A stretch of DNA of 64,000 nucleotides from Phlebotomus papatasi (lineage: Eukaryota; Arthropoda; Insecta; Diptera; Psychodidae): positions 2,542,001-2,606,000 of the forward strand of contig NC_077222.1 in NCBI RefSeq assembly GCF_024763615.1, given 5' to 3'. A program made the position numbers and the translations under genes. Position 1 is the first letter of the stretch; the number at the start of each line of letters is the position of its first letter. Under the pieces are notes generated by a model. It was not told where the DNA came from and made no database searches. It was given only the letters and a program-made list of their open reading frames with translations. Positions 11,850 to 24,300 of the stretch are shown here, in pieces.

Positions 11850-13225
11850 TTTTTAAGTTTTTAGTTTCGTCCTTTGGGACAAAGGGAAATTTACTGTATG
11901 TTTGGAAAATTTTTTAGGTACGTCCTTTGGGACAAAGGGAATTTTTCCGTGTTTTGGGAAGTTTTTAGTTTCGTCCTTTGGTGAAAAGGGATTTTTTCTG
12001 TGTTTTGGGAAGTTTTTAGTTTCGTCCTTTGGGGAAAAGGGAAATTTTCTGTGTTTTTGGAAGTATTTAGTTTCGTCCTTTGGGGAAAAGGGAAATTTTC
12101 TGTGTTTTAGGATGTTTCTAGTTTCGTCTTTTGAGGAAAAGGGAAATTTTCTGTGTTTTGGGAAGTTTTTAGTTTCGTCCTTTGGTGAAAAGGGATTTTT
12201 TCTGTGTTTTGGGAAGTTTTTAGTTTCGTCCTTTGGGGAAAAGGGAAATTTTCTGTGTTTTTGGAAGTATTTAGTTTCGTCCTTTGGGGAAAAGGGAAAT
12301 TTTCTGTGTTTTAGGATGTTTCTAGTTTCGTCTTTTGAGGAAAAGGGAAATTTTCTGTGTTTTGGGAAGTTTTTAGTTTCGTCCTTTGGGGCAAAGGGAA
12401 ATTTTCTGTGTTTTGGGAAGTTTTTAGTTTCGTTCTTTGGGGCAAAGGGAAATTTTCTGTGTTTTGGGAAGTTTTTAGTTTCGTCCTTTGGGAAAAAGGG
12501 AAATTTTCTGTGTTTTTAGTTTCGTCCGTTGGGACAAAGGTAAATTTTCTGTGTCTTGGGAAGCTTTTAGTTTCGCCGTTTGGGGAAAAGGGAAATTTTC
12601 CGTGTTTTAGGATGTTTCTAGTTTCGTCTTTTGAGGAAAAGGGAAATTTTCTGTGTTTTGGGAAGTTTTTAGTTTCGTCCTTTGGGGCAAAGGGAAATTT
12701 TCTGTGTTTTGGGAAGTTTTTAGTTTCGTTCTTTGGGGCAAAGGGAAATTTTCTGTGTTTTGGGAAGTTTTTAGTTTCGTCCTTTGGGAAAAAGGAAAAT
12801 TTTCTGTGTTTTGGGAAGTTTTTAGTTTCGTCCTTTGGGGAAAAGGGAAATTTTCTGTGTTTTGGGAAGTTTTTTGTTTCGTTCTTTGGGGAAAAGGGAA
12901 ATTTTCTGTGTTTTGGGAAGTTTCATCAGTATCGCCTGTCGGGGCAAAGGGAAATTTGCAGTATTTTGGGAAGTTTTTAATTTCGTCCTTTGGGGAAAAG
13001 GGAAATTTTCTGTGTTTTGGGAAGTTTTTAGGTTCGTCCTTTGGGGCAAAGGGAAATTTTCTGTGTTTTGGGAATTTATCAATATTGCCTGTCGGGGCAA
13101 AGGGAAATTTTCTGTGTTTTGGGAAGTTTTTAGTTTCGTTCTTTGGGGCAAAGGGAAATTTTCTATGTTTTGGGAAGTTTTTATGTTTGTCCTTTGGGAA
13201 AAAGGGATATTTCTTGTGTTTCCAA
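11850..13225. repeat. 51-bp tandem satellite (~26 units)
   Basis: Head-to-tail units of 51 bp; the core is TTTCGTCCTTTGGGG, AAAGGGAAATTTTCTGTG and TTTTGGGAAG. Because 51 is a multiple of 3, several frames on both strands stay open for 170-208 codons, giving pseudo-proteins of repeated FLVSSFGEKGNFLCF type; these are artefacts. Variant units form longer blocks: a four-unit block (about 204 bp) occurs twice in succession at about 11950-12357, and another four-unit block occurs at about 12306-12513 and 12603-12800. One unit at about 12510 is shortened. Units near 12920 and 13080 carry a diverged segment (CAGTATCGCCTGTCGGGGC). Confidence 0.9.
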
Positions 13226-13257
13226 GGATTCAAAGATTCCAGAACCTATTAAAATTT

Positions 13258-13560
13258 GAGGCAGCCAAAATCCCGAAACCAAAATTCCGAAAACCAAAAT
13301 CCCGAATGTTTAAAATACTGCATCTTGGGAAATTATGTGAAGAATAATGTATAGAATAATTTCCCAAGACAAGACGCAGTAAATTTCCCTTTGCCTCCAG
13401 CAAGCGCGGGTTCAATCTTGGAAGTAGCTATGATACTTTTAAGAAATCGGAATTTTGGTTTCCGGGATTTTGACCTATTCGAGATTTTGACTTTTGGGAT
13501 TTTAGCGTTCGGGATTTTGGCTTCCAGGATTTTGGTTCTCGGGATTTTGACCGGGATCCT
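13258..13560. mobile_element. GGGATTTTGGC foldback element, copy 1
   Basis: The left arm has repeated CCAAAATCCCGAA words and the right arm repeated CGGGATTTTGGCTTC words, in inverted order. The centre reads GAATAATTTCCCAAGAC, then AAATTTCCCTTTGCCTCCAG and GTAGCTATGATACTTTTAAG. The same centre, in opposite orientation, is found at 19309-19575. The centre is homologous to the reverse complement of the neighbouring 51-bp satellite unit. Confidence 0.7.
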
Positions 13561-14291
13561 GAGAGATAGCACCCATTAAGAATCTCACTTCCAATAAGCT
13601 CATCTAGGCTTATCAGCACTGTCTTTCTCAATATTTCTTGGGCACAGTGAGATAAATTGATACTTTTACTTTTTTCTCTACTGGACTTTACCATCTCTGG
13701 GCAAGAAAATCTGTTATAGATTTCAATTGCGAGAAAAATTTGGAAATTTTTAGCTTTTTCTCATGTACCTCAAAGAGCATTATGCTTCATTCAACGATGG
13801 TCTTGCGATTGTCGCAGTTTTGTTGTGCTTTTGAAGCGCTTTAATAAAAGAAAACCAACAACATTCGGCATGGTATTCATGATTAAACAAAAATTGATTA
13901 ATTCTTTTCTATAGAAATTTCTCTGCTTCAGCACTATTCAATTTTTCATTTGACACAATACCTTCAAATCAAACACATGTCTGTTGAATTTATATGACAC
14001 GAAATATGATAAAAGGATCTCCTAATTTTTTTTGTTCAACTTGTTCTAAATACCTTTAAGTTTCACTAAACATATGACTGTCGATTTTCAAAAATTTCCC
14101 TTTTTTACCTCATCTTCAGCTTTTTATAAATCTTCATTCTATTCAAGACACTCAACAAAAGATATGTTAAATTGTATAAAAACCAATAAATTTGAAAAAT
14201 TATTGTTTTAAAATTTTTTCACTGCATAAAGTATATGTGGTATTATGTATGGTATAATGTTGAGGAGGGAGAAAGTTCTAATAAAAATCCG
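13561..14291. other. Upstream region of carbonic anhydrase 1
   Basis: AT-rich, with no supportable open frame. It presumably holds the upstream control region of the gene that starts at 14352; no specific operator could be identified. Confidence 0.4.
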
Positions 14292-14299
14292 TATAAAAG
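14292..14299 (+). promoter_or_regulatory. TATA box of carbonic anhydrase 1
   Basis: A consensus TATAAAAG 60 bp upstream of the chosen ATG. A start site about 30 bp downstream (near 14322) would give a 5' leader of about 30 nt. Position and sequence fit a focused, regulated promoter; transcription itself is not shown. Confidence 0.55.
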
Positions 14300-14351
14300 A
14301 AATGTTGCACATGAATTTGGGCACTATTTAGCGAAATTTCTTGGGAGGAAA

Positions 14352-17300
14352 ATGTCGATTAACTTTTCTCTCTTGTTTCTTTTCACCCAAGTGATTGTGA
14401 CCATTCAACTGTCAAATAATTCAACATCAGATCGATTCGCCAGACAAAATCAAGAGGATGGAAATGTAAGTAATATACTTGAGAGATCAAGGAACTTTAA
14501 GAAATTCGTAATAAATTATTTTAAATTATTTTGATATATTTTTAAAAACCACAAAAAAAACACTTTCTAAATTGTAAATTGAACATGATTCTACACGTAA
14601 ATTTTTAAAGAAAGTAATTAAAATCACTGGTAAGACCAAAGTGAAATTAATTAATGGTAATTTTATGTCTGTAATAATTTATCACAGACTGGGAGTAATA
14701 TGTATTATGTTGGGTATAAATAAGGAATATTTAAGGATTATAAAATGTAAAAGAAAATGGTTAAATTCTTTATTTTGAAAAAAAACTCTGTAATGCCCAA
14801 CGCACAATAACTTTTGTTTTGTAAACATGTTTTTGACATTTCAGTGAGAGTGAATGAAATGTAGATCTAGTTTTCTCGCTCACTCTCACAGAAGATTTTG
14901 AAAATATGTTTACAAACAAAAGTTATTGTGCATTGGTCATAATATTTGTTGCAAATTTGTCAAATCATCAGAAGAAGATCCTTTTGACAAATTTTTAGCA
15001 ACCGTGAACATAAACGTTTTTTCAGAGGAGAGTAGGGGAGACTGGGCCAAAAAGTCACAAATCGTATATTTCAAAATTCAATATCCTCCAAGATAGCAAA
15101 GATAGCGGCTTAAATTTTTTTTCCATAGACATAGACAGCTTATATACACCTTATTCAATGTCGTAAGTTTCTTAAAATTCGAACATGGAATTCAGAAAAT
15201 AAAAATTATTTTTGAAGTATTTTCCTTACAGAAGATATCGATTATTACCTTCTTATTTTTCAAAATTGATGCACTGGTGATTATTCCCTAAATTATTTGA
15301 ATTCTTTGAATACGAAGCCACTATCTATTTTGGAATTTTACAAAAAATAATTTCTCCAGAAATCCTTTTATTAAAAACGACCACTTGGGGTAAAAAGTAA
15401 CAGAAGGTATGGAGCAAAAAGTAAGAAAAACCGAAGTAATTTCTGATGTCTTACGGCGAAATGCATTGTTCAAACGGTTTGAAGTCTCTTGTGTGTGCTT
15501 TTTTTCTAAAATAGCTTGAAAAGCGCTTTTCTTGTTCATATAGAGAAAACGGTGTTTTATAAAGGTGTAGAAGAATAAATTTCCTATGAAAATATGTCAT
15601 CTTAGGCACTTTTTTTAGATTTACGAAAGTCCGTAATAAAGAGAAGCAAAATGTGATAATATCCCATGCCTGGTATTATTTGCCCCAGCAATTTTGAGAA
15701 TGGTCACAAAAATACCTTTCAGAAAAAGGCTCGATATATGGATTTCCTTGCTATATAGGGGAAAATTACTTTCACAAAATTGTAGAAGAAATTTCTGGGG
15801 CGCTCGGGTAGCTTGTAAAAAAATAAAATATACGTTTTATGATTTTTTGCTTCAGTCTTCCCTACTAAGAAACTCAGGAGTAGAATTAGACAGTTAGAGG
15901 AATATTTTAGATTCCGTTTGTAGGGGAAGTGAGGGATGGTTCGCACGCTTTTTGTAAAACAGTTTTCTTCTAATTTTTCTGAAGCACTGTTTTTCTTGCA
16001 AATTTATGTCGAAAAATCGACTGAAATGTGAAAATTTCAAATGTGACAACCCTAAAAATTTATCAGCTGTCTTTTCTTCATCTTCCTTTTCCTTTGTTTT
16101 CCTCTTTGAGGTTATGTTGTGATTTTAAGCTGCTGGAGTTACCTGATGAGTTGACGAACCATAACACTTTCAGTGGTTGAACCAATACGCAGTGTAGTAT
16201 ATAGGATTTTTTCGCCACTCGGAAAATAATTTTCCTCCGATGCAACAAATATTACGTAAATATCAACCCAAATTAACCCTTCATCTATTGGTGTAAGTGA
16301 TTATTTCTGAAAATCAATTTAACTGTGAGAAATCACACGAAATGTGAGTCATCATAATTTCCAATTTTAGGCCATTTTTGCATTTGTGATTGTAGATCCT
16401 AGGAAAGAAGGGCTAGGCTGCCTATTTTTGCAGAGAAGATGAGGTTTATGATTATCTATCTAATGCCTAAGAAATGAGGAAGTAGCACTTTTCAAACAAA
16501 GAGAAAACTCGAATTGTTCGAAGGCTCGCGCGTTCGAAGCATCCCTCACTTCCCCTACAAATACCCTATAAAGTTTATCCTTCAATAATTTATTTACGGT
16601 AATGTAATGTAATCTAAGATTTTTTTTCACAAATTGTTTAACAAATATTTCATCTTTTTTCTAATTCTACCACAATTACTTATAACTTTCCGCCCCTTCA
16701 GTACCACTTTTTGGCACTCCAAAAATACTTGTTTTATTTCTAATTGAACAGGCTTTTATTATTTAAGGGCCCAAAAAGACTTATGCTGATTCTCGTGAAT
16801 ATTTATATTTATCTTGTACAATTTGGCAATAAAGATTAGGTAAAAGAAATTTATGCAAAGGATCACTAATTGTTGATCCTCAGCTCTAAGTGTATTACAG
16901 TGTAGAATAAATCTTTTTTGCCAAATTTTACAGATTAAATATTCTCGAGTATCAGCCAGTCTATATGGGCCCGTTGACGGTCCATGTGATCGTCTCTTAA
17001 GACCTCTGGGAATAATTTTTTTAAATAAAAAATACCTTTTTAAAGAAAATTTCACTTATCATTGTAGGCGGAAATGTTAATGATCTCAATTTGTTTCTGC
17101 GGCTAAATTATATCATAAGAATGCTAAATTTTATTTAAAAATGGGTGAAAAAATCCCAATTTCAAAGCTGCCCCATATTCAAAGGTGCCCCACTTCCCCC
17201 TAGCAAATTAACAATTTTGAGAAGCATAAAGAACTAATCAGGCTTATTTCTTGTTAGGAATTTTCATACACAAACGCAGATAGATGGCGGGAAAGATTCC

Positions 17301-18040
17301 CGGATTGTGGAGGACTGTCTCAGAGTCCGATTGACTTGAGACCTCTGGATTGCACCAGACTCAACAGCGGAGTAACTAATTTAATATTCACAAATGCCTA
17401 TGCTCCACCACAGTCAATAGAATTGATAAATGACGGTCATACAGTAAGATACGTTTTCCATTGGGCTGCTGGTCAAGTGCCAAGGATAGCAGGAGGTCCA
17501 CTCGGCACTGACGAGTACATTCCCCATGAAGTGCACTTTCACTGGACCAATGGACACTTTGGGGGAACAGAACATGCCATCTACGGATTTAGATTTACAA
17601 TGGAAATGCATGTAGTCTGCTACAATGCTAGATACGACAATCTCGCTCAAGCAATGAATTTTCCCGATGGAGTTCTTGTGCTGGCACAAATGTTCCAGAA
17701 GAAATTCCTCTTTGGCGAGAGGTATCACTTCCTCCAACTTCTACCACATGTTCGAAGAAGAGGATCCAGAATATCTATTAATTACTTAGAACATTTATTC
17801 ACATTGGATCAATTTCTCAATGTTAATAGGTTTAATAGGAATTTTGTCACTTATATGGGAAGTCTAACAACACCTCCATGTCGCGAACGGATCCGTTGGA
17901 TAATTAATCTTATACCAATTAAGATCTCACGAAAAGCGATGTTGCTGTTTCAGCGGATAGAAGGCAATGAGGGCTTCATTGAGAACAATGTTCGTCCCCT
18001 TCAGCCAACAAATGGTCGAGATTGTTTTGTTAATTTTTAG
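14352..18040 (+). CDS. Secreted alpha-carbonic anhydrase 1 (two exons)
   Basis: Exons 14352-14465 and 17258-18040 (phase-0 intron, donor GTAAGT, acceptor TTGTTAG) give 298 residues. Exon 1 encodes a signal peptide (MSINFSLLFLFTQVIVTIQL). Exon 2 opens at EFSYTNADRW. Family marks are QSPIDL, zinc ligands H131, H133 (VHFHW) and H156 (EMHVV), the proton-shuttle histidine H99 in NDGHTV, Glu of GTEH, and TTPPC with the gate threonine at about 242. The paired cysteines of secreted forms are in FPDCGG and PPCRE. The usual Gln before the first zinc ligands is Glu. Known role: reversible CO2 hydration, outside the cell or in the secretory path. Length is normal and the active site looks complete. The start was chosen because upstream in-frame codons precede the TATA box. 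The 2.8-kb intron holds several MITEs. The nearest relative in the window is the gene at 28789-29743. Confidence 0.9.
14797..14936. mobile_element. Small TIR MITE in carbonic anhydrase 1 intron
   Basis: A 140-bp element with arms CACAATAACTTTTGTTT and GTAAACATxTTTT, and inner GAGAGTGA/TCACTCTC pairing. The outer bases CCAACG/CCAATG also match. It lies on the + strand of the intron, away from splice sites. Confidence 0.7.
15923..16555. mobile_element. GGGGAAGTGAGGGATG element in intron
   Basis: A 633-bp TA-flanked element with inverted ends GGGGAAGTGAGGGATG and (A/G)TTCG(A/C)ACGC. The longer interior contains no recognisable transposase. It belongs with the TA/GGGG-ended group seen across the window. 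Confidence 0.65.
17088..17200. mobile_element. Half copy of the GTGGGGCACC MITE
   Basis: Matches the right half of 44000-44214: CGGCTAAATTATATCA, then GGTGAAAAAATCCCAATTTC, then AGGTGCCCCACTTCCCCC|TA. The left arm is absent. It sits only 57 bp upstream of the second exon of carbonic anhydrase 1, so it has become part of the 3' end of that intron. Confidence 0.65.
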
Positions 18041-18064
18041 GGAATTGTTAAGATCATAGAGCTA

Positions 18065-18070
18065 AATAAA
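18065..18070 (+). terminator. Poly(A) signal of carbonic anhydrase 1
   Basis: AATAAA 25 bp after the stop codon, in AT-rich sequence; a suitable cleavage signal for the gene ending at 18040. Confidence 0.6.
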
Positions 18071-18332
18071 TTTTAATTATACCAAGAATATTGTCTTCTT
18101 TTACCTTGTTAAGTCAACAAAACACTGCCTTTATGGTGAATATTTATGATGAAGAAGATACAAAAATGGGTCAAAACTGACAAAAGTTTCTCACAAAGTT
18201 CTTTGGGGTCTTTCGCAATCAAGGGGGCCGTATCTGAAGACATTGTTTATTATACTATTTTTTACGCTTTTGGGAATGGATGATAAATTTGAATAGAATA
18301 CTAAAAATTAATTTCTAAAGCGAATTCAATTA

Positions 18333-19645
18333 GGGGAGTCCGGGGAAAAATTAGGCAGTGTGGTATTATAATTTTCCTTAGGAAGGAAAATTAAGCAAGC
18401 TACTATTTATTCCAGGGGCCTCTCGACGTTTCATTTTTACATACGTTTTTGCATAGAGACGCTGAAGACTATTGGCTAGTTTTTTCCTAAAGAGAATTGA
18501 CTTATCAGTCTGATATATTTCGAAATCGTGCATTAAAAGCTATCTAAAAATACATATTTCATAATGTTCGCCGAAATAATACAAGAACTACGAGCAAATT
18601 TGTTTAAGTCACGGTGCAATATCTCAAAAAATTTTAGAAGGAAAAGTGAAAAATAGCTTCACTCTTTATTATGCTTGATGTGCCCCTGATTTATTCAGAG
18701 TAATTAACTCCTTCCCTATTCATTGAAATATTTAAGGGGTTACGTGGGTCAAAAAGACTGGAAAACACCAAATTTTCTCTAATTTTTTTTTATACATAAA
18801 AAATTATTTAAATTTAAGTTCTTAAGCCTATAAAAGTACAATATTTAAACAATATTGTCTAAAATTTTCATTTGAAAATCTTCAAAATTCAAGCGTTGGG
18901 ACCTGATTTACGGAAACTTATTTTGAAAAAAATCAAGCTTTTTCGTGAACTAGACTTCTTATAGTGTATTTATCAGAAATAAAAAAAAAACTGAATATTT
19001 CCTATTAGCTGATGAGTTAAACTCATATTCGAACGGTAGATTTTTTTTGAAATGAAATTTGGATTTTTGGTAGAATGGATTTAAGCGATCTAAGTGATCT
19101 TGTTCACCGAAACTACGTGATCTTTCAAAAACTGTCTCCAAAAATCAGATCCCAACGGCTCAATTTTGAAAAGTTTGATATGAAAATTTCAGAAAATATA
19201 GTTCATTTAAATGTCATAAAATGTCATTAAAAGATGTCAAGGAAATATGCTGTTTTTTCTTAGAACGCGATCCACATAACCCCTTAACAATATGATGCAA
19301 ACGGGTTCCAGTCAAAATCCCGAAATCCAAAATTCCGAGAGTCAAAATCCCGAAAGCCAAAATCCCGAATTCTTAAAAGTATCATAGCTACTCCCATGTT
19401 TGCACAAACGCTTTCTGGAGGCAAAGGGAATTTTTTTGTGTCTTGGGAAATTATTCTACACAATATCCTCCATATGAATTCATCCCTTTCAGGATTTTGA
19501 ACATTCGGAACTTTTTGCTTTCGAAATTTTGGCTTTCAGGATCATGGCTTTCGGGATTTTGGCTGCTTCTAAATGCAACCATGTTATTCACAAATTAAAA
19601 CCAAAGAAAATTTTCATTTGCTGGCTAAACTGCCCCGGTCTCCCA
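18333..19645. mobile_element. Large TIR element, GGGGAGTCCGGGG type
   Basis: Ends TA|GGGGAGTCCGGGG and its inverted counterpart CCCCGGTCTCCCATAA enclose about 1.3 kb. Other inverted blocks occur inside. A foldback element (19309-19575) is nested near its right end. No transposase is recognisable. The right boundary is weaker because its TA/ATAA flank is diverged. Confidence 0.45.
19309..19575. mobile_element. GGGATTTTGGC foldback element, copy 2 (reverse)
   Basis: Arms of repeated CAAAATCCCGAAAGC and GGCTTTCGGGATTTTGGC. The centre holds CTTAAAAGTATCATAGCTAC, GGAGGCAAAGGGAA and GTCTTGGGAAATTATTCTAC, the reverse complement of the centre of 13258-13560. Only one 51-bp-like unit is present here, without tandem expansion. 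Confidence 0.7.
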
Positions 19646-19996
19646 TAATTGATTTTCGAAATATTGCAAAAAAATAATTAAGTGACTAAATTGATAATCC
19701 TTTTAGAAATAAAATCCATTGTCGTCAAAATCACAAGTTCAATCAAGGAAAATTTATTACAAACTTTGAAAGAAAAAGTTTGTCTCTGGTTTGTTAAATT
19801 TTTTTGTTAAAATGAAAAAGATTAATACAGAAAAAATGAGTTTTTAAATTGGTAGGCCAATTGATTCTTATTAAGAGTTTGTCAAGAGGATTTTTACTAA
19901 AAAAGAAAGATTATCATTTTCACAAATTTTTGACGAAATCCGGTTTAAATCTTCTCTTTTGATGCAGTTGCTGGTTTTTCGGTTCAGTGTTGTCTG

Positions 19997-20420
19997 CACA
20001 GAAAAAAATCATAAAATTGCTGGAAAATTTTTGAGAATTCTAACTGGGGATTTTCAAAATGTAGGTACTATATCGAATAACCTGCTTTAATGTTTGTAAA
20101 ATTCGTACGTTTTGACAAATATTGTTTGTATTATGATTACTTGACGAGAATTTTTTGGTTTTTGTTTCTATAAACATATGCTCGCACATTTTTGTTTGTC
20201 TAACAAAATTCTACGAACAAATAGCAAAATTTTACAAACATTAATGTGTTTACGGACTAATGTTTGTAAAAGAACAAAAAATGCTCATCAAGTGATTATG
20301 TTACGAACAATGTTTGTGAAAAAAGTACAAACATTGACGAAATTTTTGTGGGTTATACGATTAACAAACATTAGGAATTCACAAACATTTACAAACAATT
20401 TAACAAATTTTTTTTCTGTG
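19997..20420. mobile_element. TTTGTTCGT foldback element, copy 2
   Basis: The best-bounded member of the family: ends CACAGAAAAAAA and TTTTTTTTCTGTG, 424 bp. The interior has inverted ATTACTTGAC/CAAGTGATTATG and repeated ACAAACATT words. The + frame open at 20178-20423 is repeat-derived. Confidence 0.7.
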
Positions 20421-21234
20421 TAAGATTATTTTCCTCAGTTTTCGCTAGATATTTCTCCCTTTTCAACAAAATAAATTTCATAAAATATGGAAAGGTAGAG
20501 CAAAATAGGAATTTTTAGAATGACACAATAAAAAGAAAGCTGAGAATTTATCCAATTCTGCCTTACAATCTTGTGTGGTACAGTTGTATGAAAAATTTGT
20601 GATTGATTTGATACATTTTTCTCACGCTAAAATAATTTTTCTGCTGTTACACACTTTCGTAAATTTCCCAAAAAAAAAACAACACAGAAAAACGTGAGAG
20701 TGATTAACAATTTTTCATTTCTTCGGCACCTAAGATAAATTGTAACTCTCCACTTTAATGTTTATTCGTAATAATGTTATGCTCGTTGAATAAACCATTT
20801 TTTTCGGCACTTTTCCACTTAACATCAACCTGGGGTAAAAATTTTTCTCTCTTGAAGATTAATTGCAAATCTTAACGAAGTGATTTTATTGTAACTTCCT
20901 GAATATACATATTGCTCTCCTCTGCTCGTGGTCTTTGGCTATACCATACCAATGTTGTTGGCTTCAAAATTATGTTGTTTGTCGTATTGAACAAGAGATA
21001 GCAGCAAAGTTGGGAGGAAAGCAGTGAAATGGGAGATAAAGAAGAGCGTAAAAGTAAGCGAAAGATTTGACAATAAGACACTCAAGTGGAAAGATTAAAT
21101 ATTTGAGTATTTAATTTATTTATTTTGCTGTTGCTGATTACATAAGTATGCCTCACACACAGTGATAATCAACAATCAACGTCCCATAATTGTTAGCTCA
21201 TAAAATAATAAAAATGAGAAGTATATCGCTTAGT
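20421..21234. other. Upstream region of OPLAH
   Basis: Non-repetitive AT-rich sequence with no gene. The minus frame at 20872-21081 is short and low-complexity and is not supported. It probably contains the OPLAH promoter-proximal region. Confidence 0.4.
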
Positions 21235-21239
21235 TCAGT
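21235..21239 (+). promoter_or_regulatory. Candidate initiator of OPLAH
   Basis: A TCAGT arthropod initiator whose A (21237) lies 150 bp upstream of the start codon. Downstream, GCA|GTGAGT (21284) and TTTTTTATAG|G (21356) form a plausible 73-bp 5'-leader intron. The mature leader would then be about 77 nt. This is inference from motifs only. Confidence 0.35.
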
Positions 21240-21386
21240 GTTCGCTGGAAAGTGGAACATCGCGTTTGGGAAGAATTTTGGCAGTGAGTTGATCTAATTA
21301 AAAAAAGAATAATCTTTGTTTTTTGAAAATTGTATAAATAACTGATTTTTTTATAGGATTACTCGTTGCGATATTTTTAGTGAAAA

Positions 21387-24300
21387 ATGAAGAAATATTC
21401 ATTTGCCATTGATCGCGGAGGTACTTTCACAGATGTCCTCTGCCTCTGTCCAGATGGAAGAGTAAAAACCCTTAAATTGCTCTCTGAGGATCCTGGAAGA
21501 TATTCAGATGCCCCAAGAGAAGCAATTCGTAGGATTTTATTGGAAGAAATTGGGCAAAGTGCAATTACTGATGATGGCCTCATTGATACATCAGCTATTT
21601 CGTCCATTAGAATGGGCACAACTGTGGCCACGAATGCTCTTCTGGAGAGAAAAGGAGATCCAGTGGCTTTGGTGGTTAACAGAGGCTTCCGGGATCTTCT
21701 CTACATTGGAAATCAAGCCAGACCCAGCATCTTTGCATTGGACATTCGAAAGCCCTCAAATCTCTACAAGACTGTTATCGAAGTAGACTGCAAAGTCATC
21801 CCAGACCAACCAGACAAGTGCCAATTGAGTAAGTTTAATTTTACGGGAGAGTGAGGATTTTCGGTGATGTTTTTCTGGTTTTGATTTTAACCACTAATTT
21901 ATCATTTTGTGTATGTCAAAAAAAGGAATTCATTTATTTTTTGCTGAAATTGTTATTTCCCATTATTTTGCAAAGACTTTTAAGACACGCCCTCTTCATA
22001 GACTTTGTTAAAAATATGATATTTTATATTTAAAAAAAAACATGCTGAAAATTTTTAATATTCAATAACAAAAAAAAATTATAACACAGACAGATCTAAT
22101 TACGTGCATTCTTGAGGGAATGGACTAAATGTTTTTCCTCATGAGCAATTAGACCACGCCCCTCTATAGAATTTTTAAAGAAGAAAAAATATAGATAATT
22201 TTTGAGTTATAGTTTTAGAACACGCACCGTTTTAGAGCACTTCGTTAAAAAATGTGGAATTTTATATCTTCAAAAAATATTTTAGACAATTTTTATTTAA
22301 TCATCAATTAGACCACGCCCCTTAAAGCATTTTTAAGGAAAAAAATATAGATAATTATGGAGCTACAGTTCTAAATTGTCTTTGTTCCATTTAGATTTAT
22401 TGGATGATTGCATAAGCTCGTGGGCCATCCAAAGGAAAATTTTAACAGTAAATTTATTTTCAGAAACATAATTTATATAATTAAGAGTATAGTCTCAATC
22501 GATCTTAACATTTGCCCTCCGAAGATGAGTTTATCTATTTAAGTTTATAAAGAAGAGACTCTTTTTTCTTGAAGATAGTTCGAAAGGTCGTTTTTTACAG
22601 CTTTTGTGAAATTCATATTTTTCACATTTAACTATTCGATAAAAATTGGAACAAATGATAATCGGAAGGCTCAATACATGAAGACTTTCCGACTACCAAC
22701 TCCTTTGGTATTTTGACAGCGTCTGTTATGAGACAAAAAATTTCGCGTTTTTGTCTTGGAAGATTATGCCTTTTTTTTTGACCAAAAACGGACTTTTTCT
22801 TAAAAAGGGTCATCGAAACTGACAAAATGCTCACAGTTCTTGTCCTCTAAGATTGTTTCGTCGAGTTTGGGTAGCCTAAAGTGAATAATTTTGCTGAAAT
22901 TATTCACTTTAACTTTCAATTCAACTTTTCTTTTATGAAGAATTAAATCGGTTCAGTTAAATCGGAGATATAGGCACTTGAATGCCAAAACGGTTTCGCC
23001 CAAATTACAGATGTAAAAGCAAATTTTAATCAAAATAATAAGTTTTTGACAATCATTGGACGCAAGCAATAGAAAAAATAGCATAAAAACTCAGACACAC
23101 AGAAATTTAAATTGTTACAGTGCGTTAAGCTTTGATTTTTTGTGGGGCGTGGCTCTTTTTTGTATGTTCGGAATTTGCGAGTTTTTTCCTTATTTATTAA
23201 AAGAAGAAAGGGGTATCCCCAAATACCCTCCTTTTGTTTTCATACTACAGTAGACTCTCTCTAATTCGGATATTTGGGACCGAAATGTCACCCGAATTAG
23301 AGAGAAATTCTGGTGTAAAACTGTTTGAAATGCAACGATCTTTTGTTCATTTGCATAGTCATATTAAGTTTACGTACTCATATTTATTTTATATCATATC
23401 GCTCCTTGGAAATTACAAGGGGCCAACTCAATCTGAGCCATTTTTCAGGAGACAGCATGAAAGATTCAACTTTGTATAAATAATTATCTCAATTAAGTAT
23501 GTTAATAAAAACAATTTAGTTCTTTTCTATTTGTATGAGCATTATTATAAACATCGAAACATACATATTTTTACCTTTCAAAATATGTTTTTTTTATGAG
23601 TTAGCTCTTTGTCATTCTAAATGATGCGCAAATTTTCATGGAATTAGAATGACACGGGATCAACTTGCTTGAGTTAGTCCCTTGTTTCACAAAAATTTGA
23701 ACGATAAATCTATTTTGTGCCCCTTGACTTCAAACAAAACCGCGCAAGCAATCATAAAGAGTAAAATTTTGAAAAACTTTTCTAATAACGAAATTTATTG
23801 ACTCATACCATCTGAAATTTTATTAAATTCTCTGTCTGAGTGCACTAAAACCTCAAAATCGCCAAAAAATGAGTTGACCCCTTGTAATTTCCAAGGAGCG
23901 ATATGAAAACCTCTTAATAATGCAAAATCATATCACAACTAAGACAAACCGTGGCAAATTTAAGCATATTTGCTTCATTCGATAATCAGAATCAAACCTG
24001 GAAAATGTCAACAAACTTTTTTCAAATTTAACTGCTGCCCGAATTAAAAAGTAGCCCGATTTTCAAAGAGCCGAATTAGCGAGAGTCTACTGTAAATTGT
24101 GAAAAGTGAACCAATTTAAACTGGAAATGTTCGTTGGAAAAAGGGTGTGGCCTAAAATTAATTTATGTGGTTAGATATTTCCCCCTTGGAAAAAAATGTT
24201 AATGAATTTCAACGCAATAAAGTTACTCCAGGAAGAACTCAGAATTTGATTAAACAAAAAAAATATATTGCAAATGTCTGTAATAGCCCACTACTCCCTT

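Noticed and set aside
11902..13347. Long open frames (170-208 codons) on both strands
   Set aside because: They arise because the satellite unit is 51 bp, a multiple of three. The translations are pure repeats, open in several frames at once, with no start context or splice sites.
14235..14351. Earlier start for carbonic anhydrase 1
   Set aside because: The in-frame region upstream of 14352 includes the TATA box and would bury the signal peptide; the ATG at 14352 gives a normal secreted protein.
15033..15760. Possible TIR element starting GGGGAGACTGGGCC
   Set aside because: The left-end motif is present but no convincing inverted partner could be found downstream.
17414..17737. 107-codon minus-strand frame
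   Set aside because: Antisense shadow of carbonic anhydrase 1 exon 2.
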